A stretch of 64,000 nucleotides of DNA from Thermodesulfatator atlanticus DSM 21156 (GTDB lineage: Bacteria > Desulfobacterota > Thermodesulfobacteria > Thermodesulfobacteriales > Thermodesulfatatoraceae): NCBI RefSeq assembly GCF_000421585.1, contig NZ_ATXH01000001.1, positions 107,109-171,108 of the forward strand. Direction: 5' to 3'. Position 1 is the first letter of the stretch. Each line of letters begins with the position of its first letter. Made by a program: the position numbers and the translations under genes. The notes beneath the pieces were generated by a model. It made no database searches, was not told where the DNA came from, and was given only the letters and a program-made list of their open reading frames with translations. Below, piece by piece: positions 18,349-28,985 of the stretch.

Positions 18349-19112
18349 TACTCACCACCTTCACCCTCTCCGCGTTTTTTGGGAGGCAAAAAGGCCTTAA
18401 GAATCTCTTCGAGCACCCGGGGGTTAAGCCCTTTTTGAAGCCCGATTACTCCCTCGATAATAAGCCGGTAATTAAGCTGTTCTTCTTGCGAGCGGAGCTC
18501 CAGTTTATTGGCGATAGGGGCAAAAAAGAGGTTTGCCATAACCGCACCATAAAGAGTGGTCAAAAGAGCAACCGCCATGGAAGGACCAATGGACTTAGGG
18601 TCATCCATGCTTGAGAGCATCTGAACAAGACCGATAAGGGTTCCAATCATTCCAAAGGCAGGGGCAAGATCCGCCATGGTCCTAAAAAGCTTTTGCCCGG
18701 TCTCGTGGCGTTCAATCATAAGAGAGACTTCTTTTGATAAGACCTCCTCAATGAACTCGGCCTCATGGCCATCCACGCAATACATAATGGCCTTCTTAAG
18801 AAAGGGATTGCTTATGGGTTGTTTTTCAAGCTTAAGCAGCCCCTCACGCCGGGCAATGTTAGCTAAATTCGTAAGTTCTTTGATTATTTCTTCTGGGGGG
18901 TCAATCTTGTTAAAGAAGGCCTTCATAGCGATTTTTATAGAGCCTAAGACATCAGCAAGGGAAAAGGATATAAAAGAACCCGCTATAGTTCCCCCAACAA
19001 CGACCAAAATCGAAGGAATATTGATAAAAATTCCTACACTTCCACCAAGGACAATCGATCCCAGAAGAAGTACTATACCAAGTACCAGACCGATTACAGT
19101 ACCAAGATCCAT
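18348..19112 (-). CDS. motA: Flagellar stator protein MotA
   Basis: 254 residues with four membrane segments: VIGLVLGIVLLLGSIVLGGS (1), ILVVVGGTIAGSFISFSL (2), and two near residues 150-205 (MADLAPAFGMIGTLIGLVQM, MAVALLTTLYGAVMANLFFA). The cytoplasmic loop contains the family's charged stretch (RREGLLKLEKQ; EVLSKEVSLMIERHETGQ). Transcribed from the FliA-type promoter at 19143-19169. Heads the motA-motB-PilZ operon. Confidence 0.96.
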   Translation of the reverse strand: MDLGTVIGLVLGIVLLLGSIVLGGSVGIFINIPSILVVVGGTIAGSFISFSLADVLGSIKIAMKAFFNKIDPPEEIIKELTNLANIARREGLLKLEKQPISNPFLKKAIMYCVDGHEAEFIEEVLSKEVSLMIERHETGQKLFRTMADLAPAFGMIGTLIGLVQMLSSMDDPKSIGPSMAVALLTTLYGAVMANLFFAPIANKLELRSQEEQLNYRLIIEGVIGLQKGLNPRVLEEILKAFLPPKKRGEGEGGE

Positions 19113-19142
19113 AAAACCCCCGCCTTTTTGTTCTCTCCGTTG

Positions 19143-19169
19143 TTATCGGCAAAAAAGACGGGTTGATTA
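19143..19169 (-). promoter_or_regulatory. Sigma-28 (FliA) type promoter for motA-motB-PilZ
   Basis: On the minus strand TAATCAAC, 11 bp, then GCCGATAA. The downstream box is the exact consensus -10 of flagellar sigma-28, and the 11-bp spacing is right; the upstream box is a partial match to TAAAGTTT. The predicted start of transcription is about 25 bp before the motA ATG. Confidence 0.8.
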
Positions 19170-19178
19170 AGCAAATAA

Positions 19179-19214
19179 GAAAGAGGCAGCAAGCAAAAGA
19201 CTTGCTCCCTCTTC
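19179..19214 (-). terminator. Rho-independent terminator after carB
   Basis: On the minus strand GAAGAGGGAGCAAG, loop TCTTTTG, CTTGCTGCCTCTTTC, then TTATTTGCTT. One mismatch in a 13-14 bp stem. It separates carB from the FliA promoter of the motor operon. Confidence 0.65.
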
Positions 19215-19241
19215 AGGAAAGATTTTTACCGAAAAACCAAG

Positions 19242-22200
19242 TTATTTTTTGCTGTAAAAACACTCTGGCAGGTTGCGATAATATTCCTGCAGCGGGCGGA
19301 CTTCTAGGCGCGCTTCTTTTAAGCGTTTTATGGCCTGCACCATGGCCTTGGCACAGGAAATGGTGGTAGCGTAAGGCACTTCAAGCTCCATGGCGTAGCG
19401 CCTGATGAGATAAGCATCCTGGCGGCTTTCTTTGCCCTCAGCGGTATTTATCACCAGGGAAAACTCGCCGTTTTTTAACATATCAATGGCATTGGGGCGC
19501 ACTTTTTCGGAAATTTTGGGAATTTCTTCAACTGGCACCCCAGAAATTCTCAAAACTTTAGCTGTGCCCTTGGTGGCCACTATCTTAAAGCCGAGTTCAA
19601 CTAGTTCTTTGGCGATAGGAACCGCAAGTGGTTTGTCCTGGTCTTTTACCGAAAGAAAGACTTTTCCTTCGGTGGGAAGACGCATCCCAGCGGCAAGTTG
19701 AGCTTTGGCAAAGGCCATGCCGAAATCAAAGTCAATGCCCATAACTTCGCCAGTGGACTTCATCTCTGGCCCTAGCAGGACGTCAACCCCGGGAAAACGT
19801 CTAAACGGAAAAACTGCCTCTTTTACCGAAATATGTCTGGGCTCTATTTCCTTAGTAAAACCTATTTCCTTAAGGGATTTCCCCATCATCACCCAGGTAG
19901 CAAGCCTTGCAAGGGGTACTCCTATGGCCTTGGAAACAAAGGGGATCGTGCGCGAAGCCCGCGGATTCACTTCAAGCACGTAAAGCTCTTTTCCTTTAAT
20001 GGCAAACTGGATATTCATTAAGCCTACTACGTTTAACTCCTTGGCAAGGGCCTTGGTGGCAGCTTTAATTTCTTCTATTAGATCGCGATCAATAGAGATA
20101 GGCGGAAGCACACAGGCAGAATCCCCTGAGTGGATTCCTGCTTCTTCGATATGTTCCATAATACCGCCGACCACTGTGATTTCACCGTCAGAAATGGCAT
20201 CAACGTCAACTTCTATGGCATGTTCCAAGAACTTGTCGATGAGCACCGGATGCTCGGGGTTAACACGGGCCGCCGTTTCCATGTAAGTCTTTAAGCTGTG
20301 CTCGTCCCAGACGATCTGCATTGCCCGGCCACCCAATACGTAAGAAGGTCTAACCAGCACGGGATAGCCGATCCTGTTAGCAATCCTTACGGCTTCTTCG
20401 ATGGTAAAGGCTGTTCCTGCGGGAGGTTTTTTAAGCCCGAGTTTATCAAGTAAGGCGGTGAAACGTTCCCGGTCTTCAGCTCGGTCAATGCTATCTGGGG
20501 TAGTGCCAAGAATATTAACACCTGCCCTGGCCAGAGGCACGGCAAGATTAAGGGGAGTCTGCCCCCCGAACTGAACTATTACCCCTTCAGGGGCTTCCTG
20601 TTCATAAATATGAAGCACGTCTTCAAAGGTAAGGGGTTCAAAGTAAAGTCTGTCTGAAGTGTCATAATCTGTGGAAACGGTCTCTGGGTTTGAGTTAACC
20701 ATGATGGACTCAATGCCTAACTCACGCAGACCAAAAGAAGCATGCACACAGCAATAATCAAATTCAATGCCCTGCCCAATGCGGTTTGGGCCTCCGCCAA
20801 GGATCATAACCTTTCGATTTTTAGAAGTGCGGGCTTCGTTTTCAACCTCGTAGCTTGAGTAGTAGTAAGGGGTGTAGGCTTCAAATTCCGCGGCACAGGT
20901 ATCAACTAATTTGTAAACAGGGCGAATGCCGGCTTCCTTGCGGCGTCTGACAACTTCTTCTTCGTCCATCTTGAGCAGGAAGCCAAGCTGCTTATCAGAA
21001 AACCCGTATCTTTTGATTTCGTAAAGTTTTTCAGGTTCAAAAATGGCCTTGCCTGTACTTTTTATTTCGTCTTCTTTGGCAACTATCTGGCGAATTTGTT
21101 CTAAAAACCAGGGGTCAATATAAGTCAACTCATATATTTCCTGAGTAGAAAAACCTGCCTTACAGGCCTCACGGATATAGAAAATGCGTTCACTGTTAGG
21201 GATGCGCAGCTTTTCAATGATGAGCTCCCGGGGAGGAAGGTGTCCGGTATCAGAAGGAGATTTGCCGTCAGCCCCAAGCCCTGCCCTTCCTATTTCAAGG
21301 CCGCGAAGCGCCTTTTGAAGCGCTTCTTTGAAAGTGCGCCCAATGGCCATGGTTTCGCCCACAGAACGCATGGAGGTTGTCAATTCATCAGGGGTCTCAG
21401 GGAATTTTTCAAAGGTAAAACGCGGGATTTTTACTACTACATAGTCGATAGTGGGCTCAAAAGAGGCCATGGTCTCCCGGGTGATGTCATTTGGGATTTC
21501 ATCAAGGGTATAACCCACGGCAAGTTTAGCGGCGATTTTGGCAATGGGAAAACCAGTGGCCTTACTGGCAAGGGCAGAGGATCGCGAGACCCTGGGGTTC
21601 ATTTCAATGACAACCATTTCCCCGGTGCGCGGATGGATGGCAAACTGAACGTTTGAACCCCCGGTGTCAACTCCTATTTCACGCATGATAGCAATGGCTG
21701 CGTCACGCATGCGCTGATATTCACGGTCGGTCAGAGTCTGAGAAGGGGCCACGGTAATGGAGTCTCCCGTATGGACTCCCATGGGATCGAAATTTTCAAT
21801 GGTGCAGATGATGACCACGTTGTCGTTTTTGTCGCGCATGACCTCAAGCTCAAACTCTTTCCAGCCAAGCACGCTTTCTTCAAGCATCACCTGATGGATG
21901 AGAGAAAGCTCAAGGCCCCTTGTGACGATTTCTTCGAGTTCTTCGCGATTATAAGCCACCCCGCCACCAGTGCCCCCAAGGGTAAAGCTTGGACGCACGA
22001 TAATGGGATAGCCGATTTTTTCCGCCGCAGAAAAGGCCTGAGAAAGAGTGGTTACAATCTCACTGGCAGGGACCTTTAGCCCTATGTTTTTCATCGCCTC
22101 GCGGAAGGCAAGCCTGTCTTCAGCCTTACGGATCACTTCTGCTGAGGCGGCTATCATCTCAACGCCATATTTTTCAAGAACCCCGCGACGAGCCACCTCA

Positions 22201-22499
22201 AAGGCAACGTTTAAGCCTGTTTGTCCTCCAAGGGTTGGAAGTAAGGCATCTGGACGTTCTTCTTTGATAATTTCTGCCACCACGTCGGGAGTAATGGGTT
22301 CTACATAGGTGCGGTCTGCCATTTCCGGGTCAGTCATAATGGTGGCAGGGTTTGAATTTACCAGGACTATTTCGTAGCCCTCTTCGCGAAGGGCTTTGCA
22401 CGCTTGAGTCCCAGAGTAATCAAACTCACAAGCTTGACCTATAACAATGGGCCCTGAACCTATGATTAGAATCTTTTTAAGGTCTTGCCTCTTTGGCAT
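19242..22499 (-). CDS. carB: Carbamoyl-phosphate synthase large subunit
   Basis: 1085 residues, full length. Makes carbamoyl phosphate from bicarbonate, ATP and glutamine-derived ammonia for arginine and pyrimidines. Two homologous ATP-grasp halves are seen: [20 protein letters not shown] with [19 protein letters not shown] in the first and [20 protein letters not shown] in the second, with [20 protein letters not shown] and [20 protein letters not shown]. The C-terminal MGS-like regulatory domain starts near residue 940 ([20 protein letters not shown]). The small subunit is not in this window. A terminator follows; 8 bp separate it from the upstream ppiD gene. Confidence 0.98.
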   Translation of the reverse strand: MPKRQDLKKILIIGSGPIVIGQACEFDYSGTQACKALREEGYEIVLVNSNPATIMTDPEMADRTYVEPITPDVVAEIIKEERPDALLPTLGGQTGLNVAFEVARRGVLEKYGVEMIAASAEVIRKAEDRLAFREAMKNIGLKVPASEIVTTLSQAFSAAEKIGYPIIVRPSFTLGGTGGGVAYNREELEEIVTRGLELSLIHQVMLEESVLGWKEFELEVMRDKNDNVVIICTIENFDPMGVHTGDSITVAPSQTLTDREYQRMRDAAIAIMREIGVDTGGSNVQFAIHPRTGEMVVIEMNPRVSRSSALASKATGFPIAKIAAKLAVGYTLDEIPNDITRETMASFEPTIDYVVVKIPRFTFEKFPETPDELTTSMRSVGETMAIGRTFKEALQKALRGLEIGRAGLGADGKSPSDTGHLPPRELIIEKLRIPNSERIFYIREACKAGFSTQEIYELTYIDPWFLEQIRQIVAKEDEIKSTGKAIFEPEKLYEIKRYGFSDKQLGFLLKMDEEEVVRRRKEAGIRPVYKLVDTCAAEFEAYTPYYYSSYEVENEARTSKNRKVMILGGGPNRIGQGIEFDYCCVHASFGLRELGIESIMVNSNPETVSTDYDTSDRLYFEPLTFEDVLHIYEQEAPEGVIVQFGGQTPLNLAVPLARAGVNILGTTPDSIDRAEDRERFTALLDKLGLKKPPAGTAFTIEEAVRIANRIGYPVLVRPSYVLGGRAMQIVWDEHSLKTYMETAARVNPEHPVLIDKFLEHAIEVDVDAISDGEITVVGGIMEHIEEAGIHSGDSACVLPPISIDRDLIEEIKAATKALAKELNVVGLMNIQFAIKGKELYVLEVNPRASRTIPFVSKAIGVPLARLATWVMMGKSLKEIGFTKEIEPRHISVKEAVFPFRRFPGVDVLLGPEMKSTGEVMGIDFDFGMAFAKAQLAAGMRLPTEGKVFLSVKDQDKPLAVPIAKELVELGFKIVATKGTAKVLRISGVPVEEIPKISEKVRPNAIDMLKNGEFSLVINTAEGKESRQDAYLIRRYAMELEVPYATTISCAKAMVQAIKRLKEARLEVRPLQEYYRNLPECFYSKK

Positions 22500-22507
22500 G
22501 AAACCTC

Positions 22508-24394
22508 CTAAAGTTTGGGAAGTTCATGGTAAAGCTTTACTTGCGCTCTTTCCCGTAAAGCTTGGTACCAGTCGTCAAAGGCCTCTTTACGCTTCTTGGC
22601 AGTTAAAAGCTCCTGAAGATTTTTCTTTTCTTTTTCAAATTCTTTTAAGTCAGCAGGTTTGGTAGCAGAAAGCTTTACAAAATAAAAAGCATCTTTTGCA
22701 AGAATTGGCGCAGAAATCCATTCTCCAGGCTTACCAAGCCCTCTTGCCATGGACAATACCTCTTGAGGGATCCCTGGGACTTGTGTTTCCTTCCTTGGGA
22801 AAAAGTCGGTTTCTTTAAAGTTGAGCCCATATTTTTGGGAAATTTGCTCTAAATTCCCCTTTTTGAGTTCGGATAGGATTTTTTCAGCTTTTTTCCCGCA
22901 AAGCTTAGCTGCTTCTTCACGAACAAAATCCTGTTTAACTTTGTCTTTCACTTTATCAAAGGGAGGAATATGCGGAGGTTCTTTTTTAGCAAGCTTAAAA
23001 ATTATGATTCCGTTTGGCACTTCCATGAGAGATCCCATCTCACCTTGCGTAAGCCTCTGAGCAGCGGCAATGACTTCAGGGGTAAGATTGGGGTCCTCAG
23101 GGGGATTTGCTGGCACAAACTCAGGAGTTGTTACGAGTTTTTTGTGTTCTTTTTTTGCCCAGGCCTCAAGGCCTCCCGTTAAAATAATCTCATCGTAAAG
23201 TTTTTCCGCTTTATCCCAGGCGTAAGCCTTAAGCTTTTGTTCTTTAAGTTTTTGTTCAATCTGGGCTTTAACCTGAGATAAAGGTTTGGTCTTAGCGGGT
23301 TTTATCTTTTCAACTAAAATTATGTGGTACCCCATGGGGCTTCGCACAGGACCAAGGATCTCCCCTTCTCTTGCGGAAAAGATTACTTCACGGAGATTTT
23401 CAAATACTTCGTTTGCAGTTACCCAGCCGAGATCCCCTCCTTCTTTTTTGGAGTGCGGATCATCAGAATATTTAGCTGCTACTTTGGCAAAATCCTCTGC
23501 GCTTTTAATCTTTTTTCTAATTTTTTGAGCACGGGCTAAAAATTCTTCTTCAGTTTCGTTCTTCTTTTTGGTAATCAAAATATGCCTGATTTTGCGTTTT
23601 TCAGGCTCAGTAAATTCGTTTTTATGTGATTCATAATAGTTTTTAAGGTCTTCTTCTGAGATTTTTAATTCTTTTTCTAGCTCTTTAAATGGTAGTAAAT
23701 AATAAGTAAGAGCTATTTTTAATTTGGTGCGATATTTCTCCTTATTTGTTTCATAATATTTCTTAAGTTTATCTTCTGTAACTTTTACTTCTGCTTCACA
23801 GTTAGATATAGAAAGTTTGGCATAAAGAAGTTTAATTTTTTCATTTTCAAAAGAATACCATTCTTTAGTTTCAAAAGAGGTAGCCCTGATGGGTGTAAGA
23901 AGCATGTGTCTTATTTTTGCTTCGATAAACTCTGCCCTGATCATTTCTTCAAAGTCTTTTGGAGCAAGTCTTAATTCGCGCAAAATTAGCCGATACTTTT
24001 GAGGATCAAAACGGCCATTTGTCTGAAACATAGGGATTTGAGAAATAGCTAGCTGAAGCTCCTTTGTAGAGACTTGAACTCCCATCTTTTCAGCAACCTG
24101 AAGCATGATTTTGCGTCTTACCAGATCCTCAAAGACCTGCGCCGGGAGATTGAGCCTTTTTAGGAGTTCGTCATTTAAGTTCGGGCCAAAAAGATTACGT
24201 AGTTGGTTCATTTTTTGGGCGTAAAGGGCTTGGAATTCCTCAAAAGTGATGGGCGCACCGTTTACTTCAGCAAGGATATTTCGTTTTCCTGTGCGAAAAG
24301 TCCCTACACCCCAGAAAATAAAGACGATGATAATGGCACCAAGGATGATTTTAACAAGCCAAGAGCCTGCACGCTGCCTCAGAAAATCAAGCAT
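22508..24394 (-). CDS. ppiD: PpiD-like membrane-anchored peptidyl-prolyl isomerase/chaperone
   Basis: 628 residues, typical of PpiD. An N-terminal inner-membrane anchor ([20 protein letters not shown]) is followed by a SurA-N-like chaperone domain ([40 protein letters not shown]), one parvulin domain at about residues 265-365 ([48 protein letters not shown]), and a second parvulin-like segment to the end. Assists folding of proteins leaving the Sec translocon on the periplasmic side. 8 bp upstream of carB and 39 bp after nagZ. Confidence 0.92.
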   Translation of the reverse strand: MLDFLRQRAGSWLVKIILGAIIIVFIFWGVGTFRTGKRNILAEVNGAPITFEEFQALYAQKMNQLRNLFGPNLNDELLKRLNLPAQVFEDLVRRKIMLQVAEKMGVQVSTKELQLAISQIPMFQTNGRFDPQKYRLILRELRLAPKDFEEMIRAEFIEAKIRHMLLTPIRATSFETKEWYSFENEKIKLLYAKLSISNCEAEVKVTEDKLKKYYETNKEKYRTKLKIALTYYLLPFKELEKELKISEEDLKNYYESHKNEFTEPEKRKIRHILITKKKNETEEEFLARAQKIRKKIKSAEDFAKVAAKYSDDPHSKKEGGDLGWVTANEVFENLREVIFSAREGEILGPVRSPMGYHIILVEKIKPAKTKPLSQVKAQIEQKLKEQKLKAYAWDKAEKLYDEIILTGGLEAWAKKEHKKLVTTPEFVPANPPEDPNLTPEVIAAAQRLTQGEMGSLMEVPNGIIIFKLAKKEPPHIPPFDKVKDKVKQDFVREEAAKLCGKKAEKILSELKKGNLEQISQKYGLNFKETDFFPRKETQVPGIPQEVLSMARGLGKPGEWISAPILAKDAFYFVKLSATKPADLKEFEKEKKNLQELLTAKKRKEAFDDWYQALRERAQVKLYHELPKL

Positions 24395-24433
24395 GACACT
24401 CCTCCCAACTTTCAGCTTTCAAGGCTTTAACAT

Positions 24434-25402
24434 TTAACTTTTGCCAAGGCAAGACGCAAAGAAATTTAAGAGGGATTCCTGCCTAACTAGTGCCTTTTTT
24501 ACCCGGTTTTGAAGTGAGGGGCTATTTCTTACTTCTTTTGCGAAATTTTCAATAATTTTGATGGTCTGGGAAAAATTCTGGCATAAAAGAATAAGATCAT
24601 GGCCAGAGAGCACGGCCTTAAGCACTGCTTCTTCAAGGGGTAAAGAAACCCCTCCCATGTATAGGTCATCGGTGAGTAAAAGGCCAGTAAAACCCATTTT
24701 TTCGCGCAAAAACCTGACAATTTGCTTAGAAAAAGTAGCAGGAACACCATCAAAAGTGCTTATAATCAAATGGGTTGTCATGATGGCAGGGACTTTGGCA
24801 GCAATAGCCTGGTAAAAAGGTCTTAAGTCATCCTCAGAAAAAGAATTTTTCACAGGAAGATTTTGGTGGGGATCAATGGCTACTCCTCCAAGGCCAGGAA
24901 AGTGTTTGGCACAGGTATAAACGCCGTATGAATGAAAAGTTTTTATGTAGGTTTCCCCAAGTTGGGCCACCAAAGAAGCATCTTCTCCAAAGGTTCTGCC
25001 CCGAAGGAAAGAGGGGGCGTTTTCGCCTCCAAGGTCAAGCACTGGAGCCAGATTAAAGTTAAAACCGTAGGCCTTAAGCTCCCTGGCACAAAGAGCTGCT
25101 TCTTTTGCTACAGCCGCCTCAGGATCTTTATCATTTGCAAGATCAAAAGGGGCCTTTATCGCTGGAAAAAGTGGGGGCTTCAGTCGCGCAACCGGCCCTC
25201 CTTCTTGATCAAGGGCTCGAAGCCCCGGGCCTGAGATCTCATTTATCTTGATAAGCAAGGATTTAATTTGTTCTTTTTCAAGGAGATTGCGTTTAAAAAA
25301 AATAAAATGCCTAAGGGTAAATTCCTTTATAGCTTCCTGTTCATATAATGTCAGCTCAGGGCCAGAGAGTCCGACGAGAAAAAGCTCACCCACTCTAAGC
25401 AT
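24434..25402 (-). CDS. nagZ: Glycoside hydrolase family 3 beta-N-acetylhexosaminidase (NagZ type)
   Basis: 322 residues, the size of cytoplasmic NagZ. Removes N-acetylglucosamine from anhydromuropeptides in peptidoglycan recycling. Key motifs: ALDQEGGPVARLKPP, NLAPVLDLGG, the catalytic loop CAKHFPGLGGVAIDPHQNLP with the KH(F/I)PG and DxH pattern, MTTHLIIS, and the nucleophile region LLLTDDLYMGGVS. No signal peptide. Its start overlaps the end of the hybrid kinase gene by 8 bp. Confidence 0.93.
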   Translation of the reverse strand: MLRVGELFLVGLSGPELTLYEQEAIKEFTLRHFIFFKRNLLEKEQIKSLLIKINEISGPGLRALDQEGGPVARLKPPLFPAIKAPFDLANDKDPEAAVAKEAALCARELKAYGFNFNLAPVLDLGGENAPSFLRGRTFGEDASLVAQLGETYIKTFHSYGVYTCAKHFPGLGGVAIDPHQNLPVKNSFSEDDLRPFYQAIAAKVPAIMTTHLIISTFDGVPATFSKQIVRFLREKMGFTGLLLTDDLYMGGVSLPLEEAVLKAVLSGHDLILLCQNFSQTIKIIENFAKEVRNSPSLQNRVKKALVRQESLLNFFASCLGKS

Positions 25403-27263
25403 TTAAAAGCTTCCTTATCGTTTCAAAAAGTTCTTGCAAAGTAAAAGGTTTTTTCAGGATAGCATCGAATTCTTTGTGTTTTTCATAATCAAGAACATAC
25501 CCGCTGATGAGAATGGTTTTTATTTTGGGGTTGTAACTCTTTAAAAAGGGAAAGATTTCTTTGGCCCCCATGCCCCCTGGCACGGTAAGATCAAGAATAG
25601 CAAGATCAAAGGTCTGATCCTTGGCCCTCTTTAAAACTTCCTGGGCATCTTGCGCCTCTTCTACTTGAAAACCAGCAAGCTCAAGCCCTTCGCGCAAGGT
25701 GGCTCTAACTGTTTCTTCGTCGTCGAAAACAAGTACTTTGCCCTGTCCTTTAAAAATTTCCTGCTGCACTAAAGACGGCGTGTCAAATTTTTCTTTTTTG
25801 CTTGCTGGAAGATAGATTTTGAAGGTTGTCCCTGACCCTTCTTTGGAAAAGACTTCGATATGGCCTCCGTGATTTTTCACAATGGAATAACAAATGGCAA
25901 GCCCAAGGCCACTTCCTTCTTTTTTGGTAGTAAAATATGGGTCAAAAATCCTGTGGATATATTTTTCAGGGATTCCTTTCCCTTCATCTCGAAAAGAAAT
26001 TTCTACGTACTTGCCAGGTTTAAGGGAGCCTTGAGGCTCATCAAGGACAAGATTTTTAGCTGAGACCCAAAGTCTTCCCCCTTGGGGCATGGCCTGTTTA
26101 GCATTTATGACCAAATTGCTAACTACCTGGCCAAACTGAACGGTATCTACGTCCACCAGGAAAAGATCATCTTCTACTTTCAATTCCCAGGTAATATCTG
26201 ACCCCCTCAAACAAAAGGAAATAGTCTCTTCCAAAAGATCTTTTAATGGGGCGGCTTTTTTAATAGGAGAACCACCTTTGGCAAAGGTAAGGAGTTGTTT
26301 GGTAAGACCTTGGGCTTTGAGACAGGCTTTTTCTGCCTGTTTTATGAGTTTTTCTTCTTTTGGAGAAAGCTTTTTTTGTAATCGCAAACGCAAAAGGGAA
26401 AGATTTCCAAGAATAGCCGTAAGGAAATTATTGAAATCATGAGCAATACCGCTTGCTAAAAGGGAAAGAGACTCAAGTTTTGTTGCACGAAGATATTCCT
26501 GTTGGGTCTTTTTTTGCTGGGTAATGTCAACCATTAAATGGAAGAAAAACCTTTCGCCATCTGGATAAACCAAGGGGGTAGCTACCACGTGATACCATTT
26601 ATCTTGCTTAGGGATTTTTATCTCTTTCTGGACACTTTGCCCTTCAAGTACCTGGGGAACACTGCACCAGGGGCATGGTTCTTTGCGGGCAAAGATGGTT
26701 TCGTAACAGGTAAGGCCCACAATTTTTTTTCCGATTTTTTCCTCAAGTTTGGGATTGGCAAAGCGGATCCGAAATCCTTGCGATACCGTGTAAATGTAAC
26801 CCTCAAAGGCCTGTAAAATGGCTTTATATTCTGTAAGGGTTTCGGCGAGCTTTTGGGAATAATTTTTTACTTCTGTAATATCGATAAATGTGCCAATGCC
26901 AACAAAATAGTCCCCTTCTTTATAGGTGGACGCCGAAATTTCTATCCATTTTTCACGGCCATCTTTGGTGATAATCTTTATTTCGTAGCGTGGAGAAGGC
27001 TGCTCCCCGCGCAGGCGAGCAAGCACCCTTTCTTTTACCATTTCCTGGTAATCAGGATGCACGATCTCCCAGACTTTCTTCTTGCGAAGCTCTTCGAGGG
27101 TGTAGCCCGTGATCCTTTCAAAGGCAGGATTTACGTAAATGAAAGTTTCCCGGTAAAGATAAATACCAACCGCGGCAAAGTCTGTAAGGGCACGAAACTT
27201 GACTTCGCTCTCAGAAAGCAAATGCTTATTGTTACTTTCTTTTAGAAACTTTGAATCTGACAT
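25395..27263 (-). CDS. Hybrid sensor histidine kinase (PAS-PAS-HisKA-HATPase-REC)
   Basis: 622 residues, no membrane helix. PAS domain 1 at about residues 20-135 (AAVGIYLYRETFIYVNPAFE, ITKDGREKWIEISAS); PAS domain 2 at about 145-250 with a CPWC segment (ARKEPCPWCSVPQVLEGQ) often seen in PAS sensors of this kind. HisKA has the phosphoacceptor in LLASGIAHDFNNFLTAILGN; HATPase_c has NLVINAKQAMPQGG and TTKKEGSGLGLAICYSIVKN. The C-terminal receiver has GKVLVFDDEETVR and LAILDLTVPGGMGAKEIF. A cytoplasmic sensor, possibly redox or ligand sensing. No partner regulator is adjacent. Confidence 0.93.
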   Translation of the reverse strand: MSDSKFLKESNNKHLLSESEVKFRALTDFAAVGIYLYRETFIYVNPAFERITGYTLEELRKKKVWEIVHPDYQEMVKERVLARLRGEQPSPRYEIKIITKDGREKWIEISASTYKEGDYFVGIGTFIDITEVKNYSQKLAETLTEYKAILQAFEGYIYTVSQGFRIRFANPKLEEKIGKKIVGLTCYETIFARKEPCPWCSVPQVLEGQSVQKEIKIPKQDKWYHVVATPLVYPDGERFFFHLMVDITQQKKTQQEYLRATKLESLSLLASGIAHDFNNFLTAILGNLSLLRLRLQKKLSPKEEKLIKQAEKACLKAQGLTKQLLTFAKGGSPIKKAAPLKDLLEETISFCLRGSDITWELKVEDDLFLVDVDTVQFGQVVSNLVINAKQAMPQGGRLWVSAKNLVLDEPQGSLKPGKYVEISFRDEGKGIPEKYIHRIFDPYFTTKKEGSGLGLAICYSIVKNHGGHIEVFSKEGSGTTFKIYLPASKKEKFDTPSLVQQEIFKGQGKVLVFDDEETVRATLREGLELAGFQVEEAQDAQEVLKRAKDQTFDLAILDLTVPGGMGAKEIFPFLKSYNPKIKTILISGYVLDYEKHKEFDAILKKPFTLQELFETIRKLLNA

Positions 27264-27359
27264 GTTTTATTTTACTATAACGGCAAAAAATAAGTAGAAA
27301 AAATAAAAAAAATTTGAAGATTTCTATACTCTATTTCTAGGCAACGGATCGGAGTTAAA

Positions 27360-28097
27360 ATGAAAACCTTTAAAAAATTTGAGATTTTTTTGAGAAACTT
27401 CACCTTTGCCCTTTATCTTTTGATAACTGTCCCTACCCTGGGAACGCTCATAGTCCTACTTTCGCTCTGCCAGACTGGAAAACGTATCATCCCTAAGATA
27501 CAGCATTTGTGGCTAAGCAATATGGTGCGCATTGCAGGGGTGCGTCTTGAAGTTCGTGGGCTCGAACACATAAGACCCGAAGAAAATTATGTTTTTGCTG
27601 CTAATCACCAGAGCCAATTTGATATCCCGGTAATAGGCACCATACTTCCTCACAAAATTTCCTGGCTTGCCAAAAAAAGCCTTTTTAAAATTCCCTTTTT
27701 TGGTTGGGGGCTTTTGGCTGCGGGCTGTGTCCCCATTGATAGAGAAAACCCCCGCAAAGGCCTAGAAAGCCTTATGCTTGCGGTGGAAAAGACCAAAGAA
27801 GGCTTTTCTGTTCTCATTTTCCCTGAAGGAACAAGGAGCCCTGACGGAAGACTTCAGCCGTTTAAAGTTGGAGGGTTTATTTTGGCTATAAAAAGCGGGC
27901 TTCCGGTTGTTCCTATTGCTATTTGTGGCACCAGAGAAGTGCTTCCCAAAGGTAAACTCTTGCTAAGACCTGGCCTTGTGCGGATAAAAATTTTTCCACC
28001 CATTCCCACCAAGGGCCTTACCTTACGGGATAAACACAAATTGGCAGAACTTGTGCGCCTTCGCATAGCAGACGGGCTGAAGTCAGGATGCCGTTAA
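27360..28097 (+). CDS. plsC: 1-acyl-sn-glycerol-3-phosphate acyltransferase
   Basis: 245 residues. Adds the second acyl chain to make phosphatidate at the inner membrane. N-terminal membrane segment (LYLLITVPTLGTLIVLLSL); acyltransferase blocks: AANHQSQFDIP (HX4D), AAGCVPIDRENPRKGLESL, IFPEGTRSPDGRLQPFKVGG, and GLPVVPIAICGTREVLP. GGAG lies 6 bases before the ATG. Divergent from the hybrid kinase; overlaps ddl tail to tail by 15 bp. Confidence 0.95.
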   Translation: MKTFKKFEIFLRNFTFALYLLITVPTLGTLIVLLSLCQTGKRIIPKIQHLWLSNMVRIAGVRLEVRGLEHIRPEENYVFAANHQSQFDIPVIGTILPHKISWLAKKSLFKIPFFGWGLLAAGCVPIDRENPRKGLESLMLAVEKTKEGFSVLIFPEGTRSPDGRLQPFKVGGFILAIKSGLPVVPIAICGTREVLPKGKLLLRPGLVRIKIFPPIPTKGLTLRDKHKLAELVRLRIADGLKSGCR

Positions 28098-28985
28098 CGC
28101 AAACTCAAGGAGTTTTTGCACTAAATCTTTAAAAGAATAACCAGCCACCTTGGCAGCCAAAGGCAAAAGGCTTGTTTCAGTCATTCCTGGAATGGTATTA
28201 GTTTCAAGAACGTAGAGCCTTTCTCCTTTGAGGATAAAGTCAGTCCGACTATAATGACGAAGCCTCAAGGCCTTATGGGCCACAAGGGCTTGCCTTTGGG
28301 CCTCTTGGGCAATAGTTTCAGGAATTTGTGCTGGGCATATTTCTTCCGTGGCCCCCGGAGTATATTTTGCCTTATAATCAAAGAAAAGATGGCCTTCACC
28401 CGGTCTTATCTCCACTACGGGAAGTGCTTCATCTCCTAGTACGCCTACGGTCAACTCAACTCCTTCCAGGTATTCTTCAATAAGCACCTGGTCCTCGAAC
28501 GAAAACGCTCTTTCCAGCGCAGAAAAAAGTTCTTTTTTATCTTGGACAAGGGTTATCCCCACGCTTGAACCCTGAGAAACAGGCTTAACCACCACCGGAA
28601 AAAAATCCAAAGCAGGAATATCTTTTTCTTTTTCAGCAACCACTGCTTTAGGGGTTGCAAGACCTGCCTGGCGATAAAGGATCTTGCTTAAGGCTTTGTC
28701 CATGGCAAGGGCGCTTCCAAGGACCCCCGCACCTTGGTAAGGAATCCCAAGAGAATCCAAAAAACCCTGAATAGTTCCGTCTTCGCCCCCTGGGCCATGA
28801 AGCACTAAAAAGGCCACGTCAAACTCTTTGGCCCTTTGGGCAAACAAAGGGAGATCTTTGGCAGGATCAAAAACAATTACTTGATGGCCAAGGGCTAAAA
28901 GTGCTTTTTTAACCGCATCTGCCCCCTTAAGAGAAACTTCTCTTTCAGGAGAGTTCCCTCCGCAAAGTAAAGCTACTTTGAGCAT
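28083..28985 (-). CDS. ddl: D-alanine--D-alanine ligase
   Basis: 300 residues. Joins two D-alanines for peptidoglycan synthesis. Motifs: VALLCGGNSPEREVSLKGAD, VLHGPGGEDGTIQGFLDSLG, PVVVKPVSQGSSVGITLVQD, ATP-grasp VLIEEYLEGVELTVGVLGDE, and LYVLETNTIPGMTETSLLPL. It is downstream of and overlaps the HD-domain gene by 41 bp, so the two are probably in one transcript. Confidence 0.97.
   Translation of the reverse strand: MLKVALLCGGNSPEREVSLKGADAVKKALLALGHQVIVFDPAKDLPLFAQRAKEFDVAFLVLHGPGGEDGTIQGFLDSLGIPYQGAGVLGSALAMDKALSKILYRQAGLATPKAVVAEKEKDIPALDFFPVVVKPVSQGSSVGITLVQDKKELFSALERAFSFEDQVLIEEYLEGVELTVGVLGDEALPVVEIRPGEGHLFFDYKAKYTPGATEEICPAQIPETIAQEAQRQALVAHKALRLRHYSRTDFILKGERLYVLETNTIPGMTETSLLPLAAKVAGYSFKDLVQKLLEFALTAS

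Noticed and set aside
21240..21656. Several frames over 90 residues opposite carB, such as this one.
   Set aside because: All are antisense to a complete, strongly conserved enzyme and encode no known domain.
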